A DNA stretch of 64,000 nucleotides from Nilaparvata lugens. Lineage: Eukaryota; Arthropoda; Insecta; Hemiptera; Delphacidae. Shown here one piece after another: positions 22,721-35,827 of this stretch. The notes beneath the pieces were generated by a model, which worked only from the letters and a program-made list of their open reading frames with translations, was not told where the DNA came from and did not search any database. Every line of letters starts with the position of its first letter. Positions within the stretch are counted from its first letter, which is position 1. The DNA lies in assembly GCF_014356525.2 (NCBI RefSeq), contig NC_052507.1:2369419-2433418 (forward strand), given 5' to 3'. The position numbers were made by a program, and so were the translations under genes.

Positions 22721-23317
22721 CAGAGAAGTGAATTTTCATTGCCGAGCTCAGATAAGCAGAGTCAACATGAATGTCCATTAAATGAAGGGTCATGCCTCTT
22801 AATAGAAATTTGTCGACAAATTTTTCCGGAAAACAGTGCATAAAACTTTTTTTCTAGAGGAGTTAGAGAGCAAGCGAGTGAGAGAGAGTGTGAGATTTTA
22901 GTGGCAGAATACGATTATACCCTTCCTCAAAATGTGCATTACAGATTACCGGTATAATAAACCCCTGTTTTCCTTCAACACTCCGGTTGTAAAACTTTTA
23001 CAAGCCAAGTCATAACATTTCCATTCTTTATTTCGTTGACTTATCACTCACTGTCTGTGAAGAAGGCGTCAAAAATTTATACCGATCTTTGAGCGTCATT
23101 TTATGACCACTTTTCCAGTTTTTTACATTCTTCTAGAACTCAGTTGCCCGGTAATCTGTGTGGAGATTCGGCCCTGGAACTCTAGGGAAGAGATGTAGAT
23201 GTCACAACAAAGGAATTTGTGGTAAGGTTTCAGAATAAATACTGGATTATCCGTTATCTTTCAGCTGTAAAATTGAGGAACTTTCACTGGGTGTTGACAG
23301 GGAACCCCGTTTGTCAC

Positions 23318-23740
23318 CGGTCTCTCATATAAGGGAATTTGTAAGAAACTTGTGAGACAAATTGCGTTACAAACCTCATAATAATATATTAAAATAATTA
23401 AATTTTAGCAGAATTCCAGATATGAAAGGAAATCTGTACCATTGTTCCTAATTTTTCGATTTATGGGAACAATTTCATAACACTCCATCTATCAATTATT
23501 AATTTTACACAAGATTATCAATTTTCAGGTCTCTCATATAGTATCAAAGAGAATTTGTACGAAACTTGTGAGACAAATTACGTTACAAACCTCACGATAA
23601 TTAATTAAAATAATCTAATTGTTGCAGAATCTCATATTTGAAAGGAAATCTGTATCATTGTTTCCAACTTTATGATGTATGGGAACAATTTCATACTTGA
23701 CACTCCATCTATCAATTATTAATTTTACTTTTTGTGTAGT
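23318..23740. repeat. Tandem duplication, about 210-bp unit
   Basis: GGTCTCTCATATA, ACTTGTGAGACAAATT, CGTTACAAACCTCA and CTCCATCTATCAATTATTAA occur at 23320-23510 and again at 23530-23730 with about 10 percent divergence. A further fragment (TTTCACACAAGATTATCAAT) follows the inverted-repeat element at 24711. Confidence 0.85.
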
Positions 23741-23776
23741 TGAGAGGTTAATATTGTGGTAATTATTCATATTAAA

Positions 23777-24697
23777 TGAAAAAAACTAAGAAATTGTCAA
23801 AAAACCACAGATTTATTGATACTTGGAAAGACCGGTTTCGGTTATTAATCATTGTAAATCTCTGATAAACTTAAACTAAATACAAGAGCATCAGAATTTA
23901 TACTAGTAGGCGAGTACTGCTATTGGTGAAGGGCATGAGCGCCTGCCATTGGCCCAGCTGGACAGTCACCTCCCACTCAACGGTGTCACATCTCTACTGC
24001 ATCTATTTTTGTGGAGTACACCAAATCAGTCACAAAAACTGTGAACTGTTAAAGCGGCCGACTTTTGCAGCCAGCGAAAGCAGAGAGTTGTTTAAGCTCC
24101 TAGGAGAGCTGGTAAGAAATTGGTGCTATTGCTCTTTCAGGAATTACAAAAAAAATACTTTATATATTCAAAAATCTCTGCTCTACCGACTGCGGCCTAG
24201 CAGGGCACACGTTATAGAAAAAATAACGTTACATACGTGATAAGAAAAAAAGATAAGAAAATAAGAAAAATAATTCTTATAAACGCTTCATTAGCGAGCT
24301 ATACAGAGTGAAAGTTTTCGCACGGAATTCAGTTCCTCTGGTGAAATACACCGATGCTGAATTGTTTAGAGACTAGTTTTTGAAAAACTTATGCTGGATT
24401 CTTATGGAAAAATAACTGAAAAATTGAATGAAACTTGTCTGGAAGCTGTAGTGTGAGTAGTTTTTGAGAAAAAAGTTGAAATATGCAAAAAATCCAAGTA
24501 GAAAAACACAGACTTCTACGTTTGATGCCCGCGTTCATGCCCTTGACCAATAGCAGTACTCGCCTACTAGTATAAATTCTGCTGCTCTTGTATTTAGTTT
24601 TAGTTTATCAGAGATTGACAATGATGTAATAACCGAAACCGGTCTTCCTAAGTATTAATAAATCTGTGTTTTTTTTGACAATTCCTTAGACTTTTCA
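23777..24697. mobile_element. TIR element with about 170-bp inverted repeats
   Basis: The left arm TGAAAAAAACTAAGAAATTG... GACCGGTTTCGGTTATTA pairs with the right arm TAATAACCGAAACCGGTC ... CAATTCCTTAGACTTTTCA. The flanks ATTAAA (23771-23776) and ATTAAA (24698-24703) look like a target duplication. It sits inside the 210-bp tandem repeat. The 105-codon open frame between the arms has no recognisable motif. From 24705 to 25387 I see only a short (TAAA)n at 24966. Confidence 0.8.
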
Positions 24698-25387
24698 ATT
24701 AAATATTAATTTCACACAAGATTATCAATAATTTTCTAGAATATTTCAAGAGTTTATGTTTATATTTTATTATTTGGCTCTTCTATCAATCTATCAAAAT
24801 TCAAAATCAGAATTATATAGCGTATTCCTGTTAGTGAGAATTATTGTTGTGAAGTGAACTCAACCCTACCTTGAACATTTTATTGAACAAAAATTAGAAA
24901 CAAAAAGATTTTTGGACTGGCGCCTATTTCTTAATTTCTATATTGTAATTTTCATCTTATAGATGAGTAAATAAATAAATAAATAAATAAATCTATTTTT
25001 TATCCTGAGTACTGTGGAGTGTATGAAATATAATTTTTCTGAAAGACTGATATTGAATTGAGTACTGAGTTGCAGAAAATTTGAACAAAGTCATCTAGAT
25101 TGTGAAATTCCAGTTGAAAGCAATTAGAGTCGAATCCAATCAAAATAACGGTTTCAATTCTCATTAAACTCTATGTGATTGTGATTGAAACCCCCGCATG
25201 AATCACTCTAACAAATACAAAAGAACGGAATCTACTCCATCACAATATCATCATCAACATTTCCATGTTTTACCAGTATCAATGAATGACTGAATAAATG
25301 TTGATATCGCTCGAAAACTACAAAGGCAGGATCCTCCAGAGCTGATTACTATTGACACAGTCTTTGCAGCAGAATACAAAAACTACA

Positions 25388-25952
25388 GTGCTGTCCACGT
25401 TTTGATGCCAGTGAGGATAGATAGGAGAGCATCGTTGCCGATTATTTGCCTTGCCACTGCCTTCCATAGAGGATAGCTGATACAGGATATTCGACTGAAC
25501 CATTGTCAATAATGTAGAACCGTTCCATAATTGAATAAAAACACAAATCTGTTGTCAAATTCTACACTGTTTTATTTAGTACACGACCAAGGTTTCGTGA
25601 CCACACCGGTCACATTTTCAAGTTGACTGTGTCAACTGATTCAGTCAACTCGATGTGAAGATGTGAAATATGTTTTCATTCAAAGATATAGGATATATTA
25701 ACTGCATAATCTTGATAAAAATGATCAATTATATTTTATACGTCAAGAAAATATATTCTTTAGTTATTGTTCAATAATTAATCTCAACAATTGAGATTGA
25801 TTATTTAGATAGTTAATTTTATCTCTTAACTGTTGAGAAACTGGCAATGTTTGGAGTTAGGAAATGATAGCGCTATCTGCTTTGTCGAATGATAGACAAA
25901 GATAGCAACATCAAAGTTGATCAAATACAGCCATTATAACGTGGACCTCACT
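25388..25952. mobile_element. TA-MITE M, copy 5, with insert
   Basis: The left half (GTCCACGTTTTGATGCCAGTG ... ATAGCTGATACAGG, to 25515) and the right half (GATCAATTATATTTTATACG at 25720 to ACGTGGACCTCACTA) are M. Between them lie about 190 bp (25516-25705) containing CACGACCAAGGTTTCGTG and TGTCAACTGATTCAGTC of unknown origin. Confidence 0.75.
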
Positions 25953-26329
25953 ATAAATAAAGTTTCGATTGACGAATAAACTGTTCACATCTCGAACAAA
26001 CGAAAAGTTAACATTTGTTTACAGTCACGTCGGTAATACATAATTAATTATTCGTGCTGAATGTTTACATTATAGGACGAGTCTTCATCAATGGACAAAA
26101 TGTTGTTGACAAAAGTCTGCATTTGGATCGAGAATTGACATTAAAAGTCGAGATGTGGGATATATACATATATGATGATGAGATGTATATATACGATAGA
26201 GTTATATACACAGGGTCCGGCATATTAATCAGATGATTTTGTAGTAATTGCTATGTTTGAACCACTGTCATTGAAAAGGCGGAAATGTTGTACATCGATA
26301 GGTCTATTCTTTCCATTTCAGTAGCCAGT

Positions 26330-27465
26330 ATGTCGTGGTCACGTGAACATCGAGCGATTGTGATTGAAGCTTATTTTAAAAATAATGACTCAGTTATTCC
26401 AACACAGCGTTTATGTCGCAGACATTTCAATAATTTAAATCGACACGCGCCTGTTTCCAGTAGGAATACGATCTTGTTGTGGGTAAAGAATTTCAGGAAC
26501 ACGTTGTCCGCTTTAAAACGAAACCAACAAGACGAAAACGAACCGTGAGAGCGCCTGAAAAACGCCTGAGTAGCTGTTACACGGTCAGCAGCGAAACATG
26601 CTGTTGCGCTAGCCATTTCTTATCAAAGTGTACGACGAATTCTTCATTCCGATCTGAAATTCCATCCGTATAAGATAATGTTGAAGTGCGTACAGATTTA
26701 CGCGCCGCGAACATGAGCAATTCACTTTTAATCAGCTGATTATATCTGTATTTCTACAGAAACGGTAAGATACAGATATAAAAAGCTTGGCATCAGCTGA
26801 TTAAAAGTGAATTGCTCATGCTCTGTATTTTTACAGAAACGGTAAGATACATATATAAAAAGCTTGGCATCAGCTGATTAAAAGTGAATTGCTCATGTTC
26901 TGTATTTTTGTATTTTTACAGAAACGGTAAGATACATATTTAAAAAAGCTTGGCATCAGCTGATTAAAAGTGAATTGCTCATGCTCTGTATTTTTACAGA
27001 AACGGTAAGATACATATATAAAAAGCTTGGCATCAGCTGATTAAAAGTGAATTGCTCATGTTCTGTATTTTTGTATTTTTACAGAAACGGTAAGATACAT
27101 ATTTAAAAAAACTTGGCATCAGCTGATTAAAAGTGAATTGCTCATGTTCGCGGCGCGTATATCTGTACGCACCTTTAGTGCAACAGCCTAATGCGAATTA
27201 TTGGGCACATTACAAAGCCGCTTGCGAGTTCATTCTCGCAAATGTCCACCAGGATTCCGTTATTCTTTCATGTGACGAGGAACATTTCCATTTGTCGGGA
27301 TTTGTGAATGAACAAAATTAACGTTATTGAGTAGCCAATAATCCACACAACTGAAGGAAGTCATTCAACGAGAAACTGAAGCAATTCCACAAGTGATGAT
27401 TGAGCTAGAAATGGGAAATTTTGGAAAAGTAACGGAAATCATTTGGATGACAAAACCAACAAATA
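26330..27465 (+). pseudogene. Mariner-type transposase pseudogene (DUF4817-like helix-turn-helix)
   Basis: The start MSWSREHRAIVIEAYFKNND and RNTILLWVKNF match the N-terminal DUF4817 helix-turn-helix of mariner-like transposases. The frame is lost after NEP (26548) and resumes as ARKHAVALAIS-like sequence with VRRILHSDLKFHPYKIM up to the R5 insertion. After the insertion NYWAHYKAACEFILANVHQD and SCDEEHFHLSGFVNEQN follow, the region with the first catalytic Asp of the DDE/D triad. A stop replaces the next residue. A frameshifted remnant with NGNHLDDK lies near 27430-27455. Most of the catalytic core between these is deleted. This is clearly non-functional. Confidence 0.88.
26694..27175. mobile_element. 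TIR element R5, copy 2, with internal palindromic expansion
   Basis: The ends are AAGTGCGTACAGATTTACGC and GCGTATATCTGTACGCACCTT. Next to them CGCCGCGAACATGAGCAATT is inverted at the other end. Inside, a unit of about 80 bp (GATTAAAAGTGAATTGCTCATG, then TACAGAAACGGTAAGATACA, then GCTTGGCATCAGCT, each shorter than 23 bases) repeats five times. It interrupts the transposase frame directly after the codons for KIM. Confidence 0.85.
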
Positions 27466-28503
<1,038 letters not shown>

Positions 28504-29007
28504 AAAACTTTGTGAGTAATCTATGTAATTCACTATACATTGCAGAATTCGATACGGTATATTATATGATTTAATTGTATGAAACACACTTTAGTTATCA
28601 TCCCAGAGAAATCGTGAGTTTTTTTTGCCGGGTCGTGTACAATTATATGTATCAAGATTAAACCATTACAGGACGAGATGCAGGATTTATACATATGATG
28701 ATGAGAGTATATATACGATGAATGTATTTTTAAACACATATGTAATGATATTTGTTCGGTTGTTCCCTACATACATCTGTTGGGACATGACGTCACACTT
28801 CAGCTGAGTAATAGGGCTAAACATCCAAACAATGTTATCTCTCCAGAGCTCATGCAACACCCACGAAACGATTGTATCGCTAATTGATTTTGAAAGCCGA
28901 TTGAAAATTGCAATTCACTCGTGTAAAATGTGTCCGATAAAACAGGGATAGCTCTCAACGGTCGCCCATCTCTCGGAACACCATTTCCGACAGTAAACAC
29001 ACTTTTA

Positions 29008-29800
29008 TGGTGAGGTCCACGCTATAATGGCAGTGTTTGATTAGCAATGGTATTGCTACCCTTGTCTATCATTCAACAAACCGGATAGCGCTATCACTTT
29101 CTCGCTTTGATCTGTTGCCAGATCGTCTTTTAACAATGTAGAATCAATCATATTCCAACAAAATAGCTCATCTTAATTATAAAAATTCATTATGAAAATT
29201 ATGAAAAATATAACTCCTTGCTTAATGAAATAATATCGGGGCACCGAGCTTCGCTCTTTATTTTTATTTATTGATAAACAGAACACAATTCTCTAAAATG
29301 ATCGTGTTTATATTTCACAGCTGGCTATACGTCATTTAATGAACTCCGGGGATGCGATATTTTGATTCTTCACATACTCACTTTTTTACTATCCACAGCT
29401 GTTTCAGCCAACGATGAATATTATCCTTTTAATGTCGTTCAGCGAGTTTTATCAAGGATGAGACCTAGTGCAATAGAATCTTTATATCATGAACCTACTA
29501 TGTTCCAAATTTCGTGAAAATTGTTAGAGTCAATTTCGAGATCCTTTGATCATAAATAACCAAATAGAAAAATAGCCCTGATATAAAAATAACCAGATAT
29601 AAAAAAACCAGATATATAAATACAGGAATTTCTCGCTTAATATAATAGGATGATTGATTATTTTAAACTGGAATGACCAGTTGATATTACATCAATAAAC
29701 CTGTATCAGTTACCGTTTATAGAAGGCATTGACAAGACAGAGGATCGGCAACGTTGTTCTCCTATCTTTCTCCACTGTCATTATAACGTGGACCTCACTA
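29008..29800. mobile_element. TA-MITE M, copy 6, containing Helitron-like K
   Basis: It runs from TGGTGAGGTCCACGCTATAA to TTATAACGTGGACCTCACTA followed by TA. Removing 29236-29650 restores the order seen in M copies 3 and 4 (AATAATA then TGATTGATT). Confidence 0.88.
29236..29650 (-). mobile_element. Helitron-like family K, copy 2
   Basis: On the minus strand it starts TCCTATTATATTAAGCGAG after an A. It ends with the hairpin GAGCGAAGCTC and GGTGCCCCGA before a T. Comparison with uninterrupted M gives a clean insertion between A and T with no duplication, as for Helitrons. It lacks CTAG at its end, so a Helentron/Helitron2-like relative is more likely than classical Helitron. Confidence 0.78.
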
Positions 29801-29850
29801 TAGGACACCAGTCATATTGTTTTGGGAGTCAAAACTGTAATAGAACACTC

Positions 29851-30608
29851 TAGAGTGAGGTCCACGTTATGATGACAGTGGAGAGAGATAGCGTTGTCGA
29901 TTCTCTGCCTTGCCACTACCTCCTATAGGGAATAGCTGATACCTGTTCATCTAATGTAATATATTCTGTTCATCCTTGTTTTAAAATAATTGTATTTCAT
30001 CGGCAAGAAAATATATTATTCAGTGCGTAAATAATAGATTTTCATAAATGAGATTCAATATTTTGTTAATCGAATTTATTTCCACATCATTAGAAACGAT
30101 CTGGCAACGTTGCGGAGCCAGGATGAAGATAGCTGATACCGGTTTATCCGATATAATATTAACTGTTCAGTCTTGTTTCAAATAATTATATTTTTTTCCG
30201 ACTAGAAAATATATTTTTCAATGCTTAAATAACAGATTTTCATAAATGAGATTCAATATTTCGTTAATTGATCATATTCCCACATCATTAAAAACTATCT
30301 GGCAACGTTGCATAGCCAGGATGAAGATAGCTGATACCGGTTCATCCGATATAATATTAACTGTTCAGTCTTGTTTCAAATAATTATATTTTATTCGACT
30401 AGAAAATATATTCTTCAATGCTTAAATAACAGATTTTCATGATTGAGATTTAACATTTTGTTAATTAATCATATTTCCACATCATTAAAAACGATCTGGC
30501 AACGTTGCGGAGCCAGAAAAGGATGGCGCTATCTGCTTTGTCCGATGATTGACAAGGATAGCAGCACCAATGTTCATGGTATACTGCCATTATAACGTTG
30601 ACCTTACT
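29851..30608. mobile_element. TA-MITE M, copy 7, internally triplicated
   Basis: Standard ends (TAGAGTGAGGTCCACG, and TATAACGTTGACCTTACT). Between them a block of about 180 bp, from ATAGCTGATACC through AACTGTTCAGTCTTGTTT to ATCTGGCAACGTTGC, is present three times starting near 29934, 30128 and 30325. Confidence 0.85.
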
Positions 30609-30776
30609 GAAGCAAACTGTAATATCCTATTGAGCTTGATCGAATGATGTCTGTTTTTCAAACAGTGTTTTGTTTATTGGAAAATTATTGTTCCTGGAAT
30701 CATCTCGATATTAAACACATTTTCCGCAGACCGGTCTAATCACAGATCAGTCTATGGTTCGACATAATTTATTCAT

Positions 30777-31255
30777 TATTCGACAAAAGTATTTTCTCCC
30801 AATAATGTTTATCATGTTATTTGAATAATCTGTGATCATAATATAAGGCCCGAAATACGATAACCCCGGAAAACATGTATTCTTGATAGTCAAATTACTA
30901 TTAAATCAGGCTTATTTGGCTTGGAAGGCAACGAAATAGATGCAGTATATACAATTTTTAGAATCTCATTAAGCTTGTTCAAAATGTATTCGACAAAAGT
31001 ATACTCTCCCAATAATGTTTATCATGTTTCTAGAATATTTGAATAATCTATGATTATATAAGTACCGAATACATTTATTCTCCATAGTCAAAATACGATA
31101 ACATCAGACGAATTCTGTAAGGAGAGCAACAATATAGATAATTTATACTCAGAATCCCATCAAGCTTATTCAAAATTGATTCAACAAAAGTATAATCTCC
31201 CGATAATGTTTATCATGTTATCAGAATATTTCAATATTCTATGATTATGTGTTTG
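30777..31255. repeat. Degenerate tandem repeat, about 200-bp unit
   Basis: ATTCGACAAAAGTAT-TCTCCC followed by ATAATGTTTATCATGTT recurs at about 30780, 30990 and 31180. Between copies ATAGTCAAA, ATCAG and AGAATC-CAT are conserved. The flanks 30609-30776 and 31256-31395 show nothing further. Confidence 0.75.
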
Positions 31256-31395
31256 TCATTGATGAATATATAAATAGTTTATTTTGAAAAGTGATCATCC
31301 TCTTCCACAAAAACATCAAGTTAACTGTATGAAAACAAATCATGTATTTATCAGATATTATTTTATCAAGATTATTTATCCATTCTGATCACCTC

Positions 31396-31767
31396 TAGTG
31401 AAATCCACGTTATAATGGGAGTATTCGATTAACATCGGAGTTGCTATCCTTGTCTATCATTCGACAAAGTAGATAGCGCTATCTTTTTCTAGCTCTAAAA
31501 TGTTGTTTGATCGTTTTTCAACAATGTGGATATTTAATTAATTCAGAATATATACGACTTAAATTTTTGAAATCATTGAAAAATACATTTTATTGACGAA
31601 TAAATGATGATTGATCATTTTGAACAAGAATGGAGAGTAATTAATATTACATCAGATTTATTCGAATCAGCTATCGTGAATATAGAAGGCATTAGCAAGG
31701 CAGGCAGAGAATCGACAACGCTGTTATTATATCTCCCTTCAATACCTTCATAATGTGGACCTCACTA
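31396..31767. mobile_element. TA-MITE M, copy 8, full length
   Basis: 372 bp from TAGTGAAATCCACGTTATAA to ATAATGTGGACCTCACTA, followed by TA. The interior is diverged but collinear with copy 4. Confidence 0.88.
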
Positions 31768-31782
31768 TAGTTCTAGGTGTAT

Positions 31783-32931
31783 GAGTGTTTCTAAACAAGA
31801 ATGAACAGAACAGTTCACATCAGATATACTGGTATCAGCTATGAATGAAAATACTAGTAGTTCTGTAAACAGTAGACCTCGCGCTCAGTAAGTTACATTG
31901 ACCTGTTGTTATGTTTCCTAAAAAATACATGGATAATTTATCAATTTAAAATGTCTTGAAAAAATCCTGAATAAACATAGAGCTTTCTGTCCTATCGTAC
32001 CGTGACGTGTCGTCCCGGAATATGAGTGTGAGCGCTGTTATCAGGTCTGGCTGCCGTCGATACGCCAATCCAATCAACCCATCAGAGAACATTCTGTGTT
32101 GTGTTGGCGAGAAATTGAAGTTTTGAAATTAACAAAATAAACTCCCATAATGCTGATTTCCTACAAACTCCATTTCTCACTTTTCATGATTTTAGAAATC
32201 AATTTCTTTTCAATAATATTTGTTGCAATCTTAATCATTGGATTAAGAGAGAAAAATGTAAAAAAGAAATATTTTCTATCGCTAACTCCAAACTAGAATC
32301 ATGACCTCAGCTTATAGAAAGACAAAGTCAGTAGACAACTGTCTACTAACGTTGATGGAAAGATACATTTTCAAGATGTTCGATGTTTTTGAACGGGTAG
32401 TTTTATAGTCCACTAGACAGCAGATTTCATGATGAATAATTATATAGTCTGATTTTTACGGTAATATTGCTGTTCGAAGGAAACTCCTTTTCCTTTTTTA
32501 TTATCCTTAAAATGCAAAATTAAAAAAACCTTTTGTATACGTCGACGCGAAATTCAAAAAGGAGCATACCTGTCAAATTTAATAAAAATCCATCGCTGCG
32601 TTTCGCTGTAAATGCGCAACATATGAACATTTAAACATAAAGAGAAATGCAAAACCGTCGACTTGAATCTTACACCTCACTTCGCTCCATCAATAAATCT
32701 CAGTACCCTTTTAATAATTATTTTGTCACGACATGTTTTGGCTACAAATGCCATTTTCAATTAATTTGAAAATAAATGAATGCTGTTGGAAAATTCTTCT
32801 AAAAGTAGCCCTGAAGAAAAAATACAACAAAATAGTATTAGCTATCCTCTTTAGAAGGAAGTGGCAAGGCAGAGAATCGACAACGTTGTTCTATCTTTCT
32901 TTTGTGGTATTATAACCTGGACCGTATTATG
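31783..32931. mobile_element. TA-MITE M remnants around Helitron N copy 3
   Basis: A piece at 31783-31850 (AACAAGAATGAACAG, TATACTGGTATCAGCTAT) and one at 32836-32931 (TAGCTATCCTCTTTAGAAGG to ATAACCTGGACCGTATTA) read as one element split by N copy 3 and about 140 bp of unassigned sequence. From 32932 to 33235 only a short duplicated GGCGCTAGGTATGCAACC is seen. Confidence 0.6.
31854..32693 (-). mobile_element. Helitron-like family N, copy 3
   Basis: On the minus strand the 3' end is ACAGAACTACTAG followed by T, a CTAG terminus as in Helitrons. The 5' end includes GAGCGAAGTGAGGTG and AAGATTCAAGTCGACGG. This is the longest copy (840 bp); copies at 58332 and 59830 are about 410-435 bp. The extra interior (31900-32450) has no recognisable coding sequence. 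Confidence 0.6.
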
Positions 32932-33235
32932 CGTCAAGCACAGAGACTGTAGAAACGAGAAAACTGTTTCACTACAAAAAACAGTCCAAAATAATGTTAG
33001 CTATTAAATACTAAATTAATCCTAGGAAAAAACATCAAGGCGCTAGGTATGCAACCTGCTTTACACCATTGCTAATGTGGTTTTTGCGGAAAAAAACACA
33101 CAGGCGCTATGTATGCAACCCGCTAAACACTAGTACCCTTGTGATAATTATCCATCTTAAATACGGTAATTATTTTGAATGCATTTTAACATTTGAATGC
33201 TTATCATGTTAGCATTGATTGAAGAAGCCTTTCCT

Positions 33236-33334
33236 TGCCTGCCTACGCCTTGTCACTGCCTTCTATAGAGGATTGCTGTTACTGGTATATTTGATGTAAT
33301 ATCAACTGTTTGATCTCGTTTGAAATATCAATTA
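33236..33334. mobile_element. TA-MITE M fragment
   Basis: CTTGTCACTGCCTTCTATAG, GATTGCTGTTACTGGTATAT and ATCAACTGTTTGATCTCG follow M order. It ends where the foldback element T begins. Confidence 0.65.
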
Positions 33335-35118
33335 TACAGAGTGTTCAGGAACTGCCTACCGTAGGGTAGGATACCTACTGCATACTGTAGGGAATTGTTT
33401 CTGGGTAAAATACTTATCTAAATATCATATTTTAATTGTTCGGAAGTCTTCAGTTACTCACTCAGCGGCCATTTTGCTTTTTACTTTCCTTGCCCTATTA
33501 CCATAGGTAAGGAAAGTATTGCTTTCCGAAAAAAATTAAGGTACCCCAATTTCTAAATTTCTATACGTTTCAAGGTCCCCTGAGTCAAAAAAACTGGTTT
33601 TTGGGTATTGGTCTGTATGTATGTGTGTGTGTGTGTGTGTGTATGAGTGTATGTGCGTCTGTGTACACGATATCTCATCTCCCAATTAACGGAATGACTT
33701 TAAATTTGGAACTCAAGGTCCTTTCACTATAAGGATCCGACATGAACAATTTCGATCAAATGCAATTCAAGATGGCGGCTGAAATGGCAAAAATGTTGTC
33801 AAAACAGGGTTTTTCGTGATTTTATCGGAAACGGCTCCAACGATTTTGATAAAATTCATACCTAAAATAGTCATTGATAAGCTCTATTAACTGCTACAAG
33901 TCCCATATCTGTAAAAATTTCAGGAACTCCGCCCCATCAATGCAGATAGATTCCCAATTATCAGGCTTCAGATATAATTGAAACAAAAAACATCAAGTGG
34001 AGTAGATTGAGCATGAAAATCTCTACAATTAATGTTCAGTAACATTTTTCACCTAATATTGAAAATAAGCTTTAAATTCGAGAAAATGTGATTATTCAAT
34101 TGCAAATTATTGTTGTTTCTAATAAATCATTTACTATGAAGAGATAGCAGACCTCATGTGTGTCTTCAGCGTTATTGCCCTGTCACCAGCTGGCTCAAAT
34201 CTTTGAATAGTAGACTTGAGATGCGCGGAAACACTAGCGTCAGGTGATCAATTTTCATAACGGCAAGAAAAGTTGTGTGAGTGCGGCATACCAGATTTTT
34301 TCACTTATTTTTTTCCCTAAAAACGTTGAGCATACGAAATTGAAACTTTGCACGATCATATAACAACTAGACAAAGCTAGAAATAAATTATGATAATTTT
34401 TCAAATTCGTTAAACAAAATGGCGGTCATTGAACATTTTGTTCCCTAAATAACTCAGAAACCGTATGTTTCACGAAAACTTTACAGGAATATTTTTTTTA
34501 GTGAATTTATTTGCCTATCGATTGGTACCAGAATTTCTCTAAGATTGGACTAATATTAACTGAGATATGACAGCTTTAGTGATTAGTGACTCACCTTTAG
34601 AGGGATATAAACCGTTATTATATTGTTCGAAATGACAAAGAGATTGTTGCATCATTGAGGCGAGTCAATGCTCTGCAACAAACTCAGGCTGCCGTATTTC
34701 AGTTAATATTGGTTCCTAAGTTATTTAAGAAACAACATTTTAAATTGCCGCCATTTTGTTTCATGAATTTGAAAAATCATCATATTTTTTCTAGCTTTGT
34801 CTAGTTGTTTTGAAGTTTCAACTATTTCAAGATCGTGCAAAGTTTCAACTTCGTATGCTTAGTCATTATTTAAAAGAAAAATAATAAGTGAAACAGCAAA
34901 ATGGCCATTGTGTGAGTAACTGAAGTTACTACTGAAGTTTCCACATTTAAAATATCCGAGTTGCAACCCCTAAGTCACTCCCTCATGGAGGGTTGAAATT
35001 CAGTTGTAAGTCAAAAGGTAGAGTATTTTACCAATAGCTCATCCTGGAAGCTACAGTATTATATCTAAAACAATCTTTAACTTATTGAAGGTTTCCATAC
35101 ATATGACTCACTCTGTAT
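33335..35118. mobile_element. Foldback element T, carrying an R3 insertion
   Basis: The ends TACAGAGTGTTCAGGAA and ATATGACTCACTCTGTA are inverted. Further in, GGTAAAATACT pairs with AGTATTTTACC, and CAGTTACTCACTCAGCGGCC with GGCCATTGTGTGAGTAACTG. A second pair of inner arms (AACTAGACAAAGCTAG at 34368 and CTAGCTTTGTCTAGTT at 34791) extends the palindrome over most of the element. No open frame. Confidence 0.75.
33480..34301 (-). mobile_element. CTTTCC repeat R3, copy 4
   Basis: A full-length inverted copy: ACTTTCCTTGCCCTATTACC at the low end, a GT tract at 33620, and GAGTGCGGCATACCAGATT at the high end. Unlike copies 1 and 5 it joins element T cleanly, with only short T runs on both sides. 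Confidence 0.82.
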
Positions 35119-35499
35119 ATTGTGCATAAATATATTCCATACATATATACCTGATTATGTTTTAAGAAAACTAATTCCAAGAATTAGTTTTTCTTGATGC
35201 AACACTGACATAAGTATGAATATGTTCATAAAAAAGCAGGTTCTAATAATATACAGATTAGACATTATATACATTTTTTCTCTTTTCGATAGTTAGAATC
35301 GTGAGAGAAATATCGTGAGTAGTAATGGTTTTTTAATACATTCATATAAAATAATAATGATAGACTATATTTTTTGTATATTCAAGATAAATTGTACTGG
35401 TTGTATATTTTTGTTCACATTGGTTTGCAGACGTCACGGAGTGCAAGAGATTTTTAATTCATGCTGGACTCAAAAATCAATGGATTTTATTCTTGTTTA

Positions 35500-35655
35500 A
35501 TGTTAAATCAAGTTATAATCATTATGTAATTTTAAGTTGACCACGAATACTGGTTAGAGTGGTCAACTTAGTTCCTACTTTTTTGAATTGTAATTTGTTA
35601 TGTTTTTTGTGAAGGAATCAATAAATTTCATTTCATTTTCATTTTTCCTTTTCAA
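35500..35655 (+). mobile_element. LINE-like 3' end
   Basis: TTGACCACGAATACTGG pairs loosely with GTGGTCAACTTAG, followed by GGAATCAATAAATTTCATTT and repeated CATTTT. A polyadenylation-like AATAAA with a short repeat tail suggests a non-LTR 3' end. The preceding 35120-35499 shows nothing definite. Confidence 0.45.
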
Positions 35656-35827
35656 TGTGACACGATTACACGACATACATAACCTATCTGTACAGTCGTT
35701 ACAAGAGTAGCTAACGCTGTTAGGATATCGTATATATTCCATTTCCCCCATTCATAAAAAGGTGTATAGTAAGCAGAGACGTAACGTGAGACTGTGATAG
35801 TACCAGCAAGAGTGAAATCCTTTTTTT

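Noticed and set aside
23923..24240. 105-codon frame between the arms of a TIR element, considered as a transposase
   Set aside because: No DDE, helix-turn-helix or zinc-finger pattern; it is interrupted by low-complexity sequence and too short.
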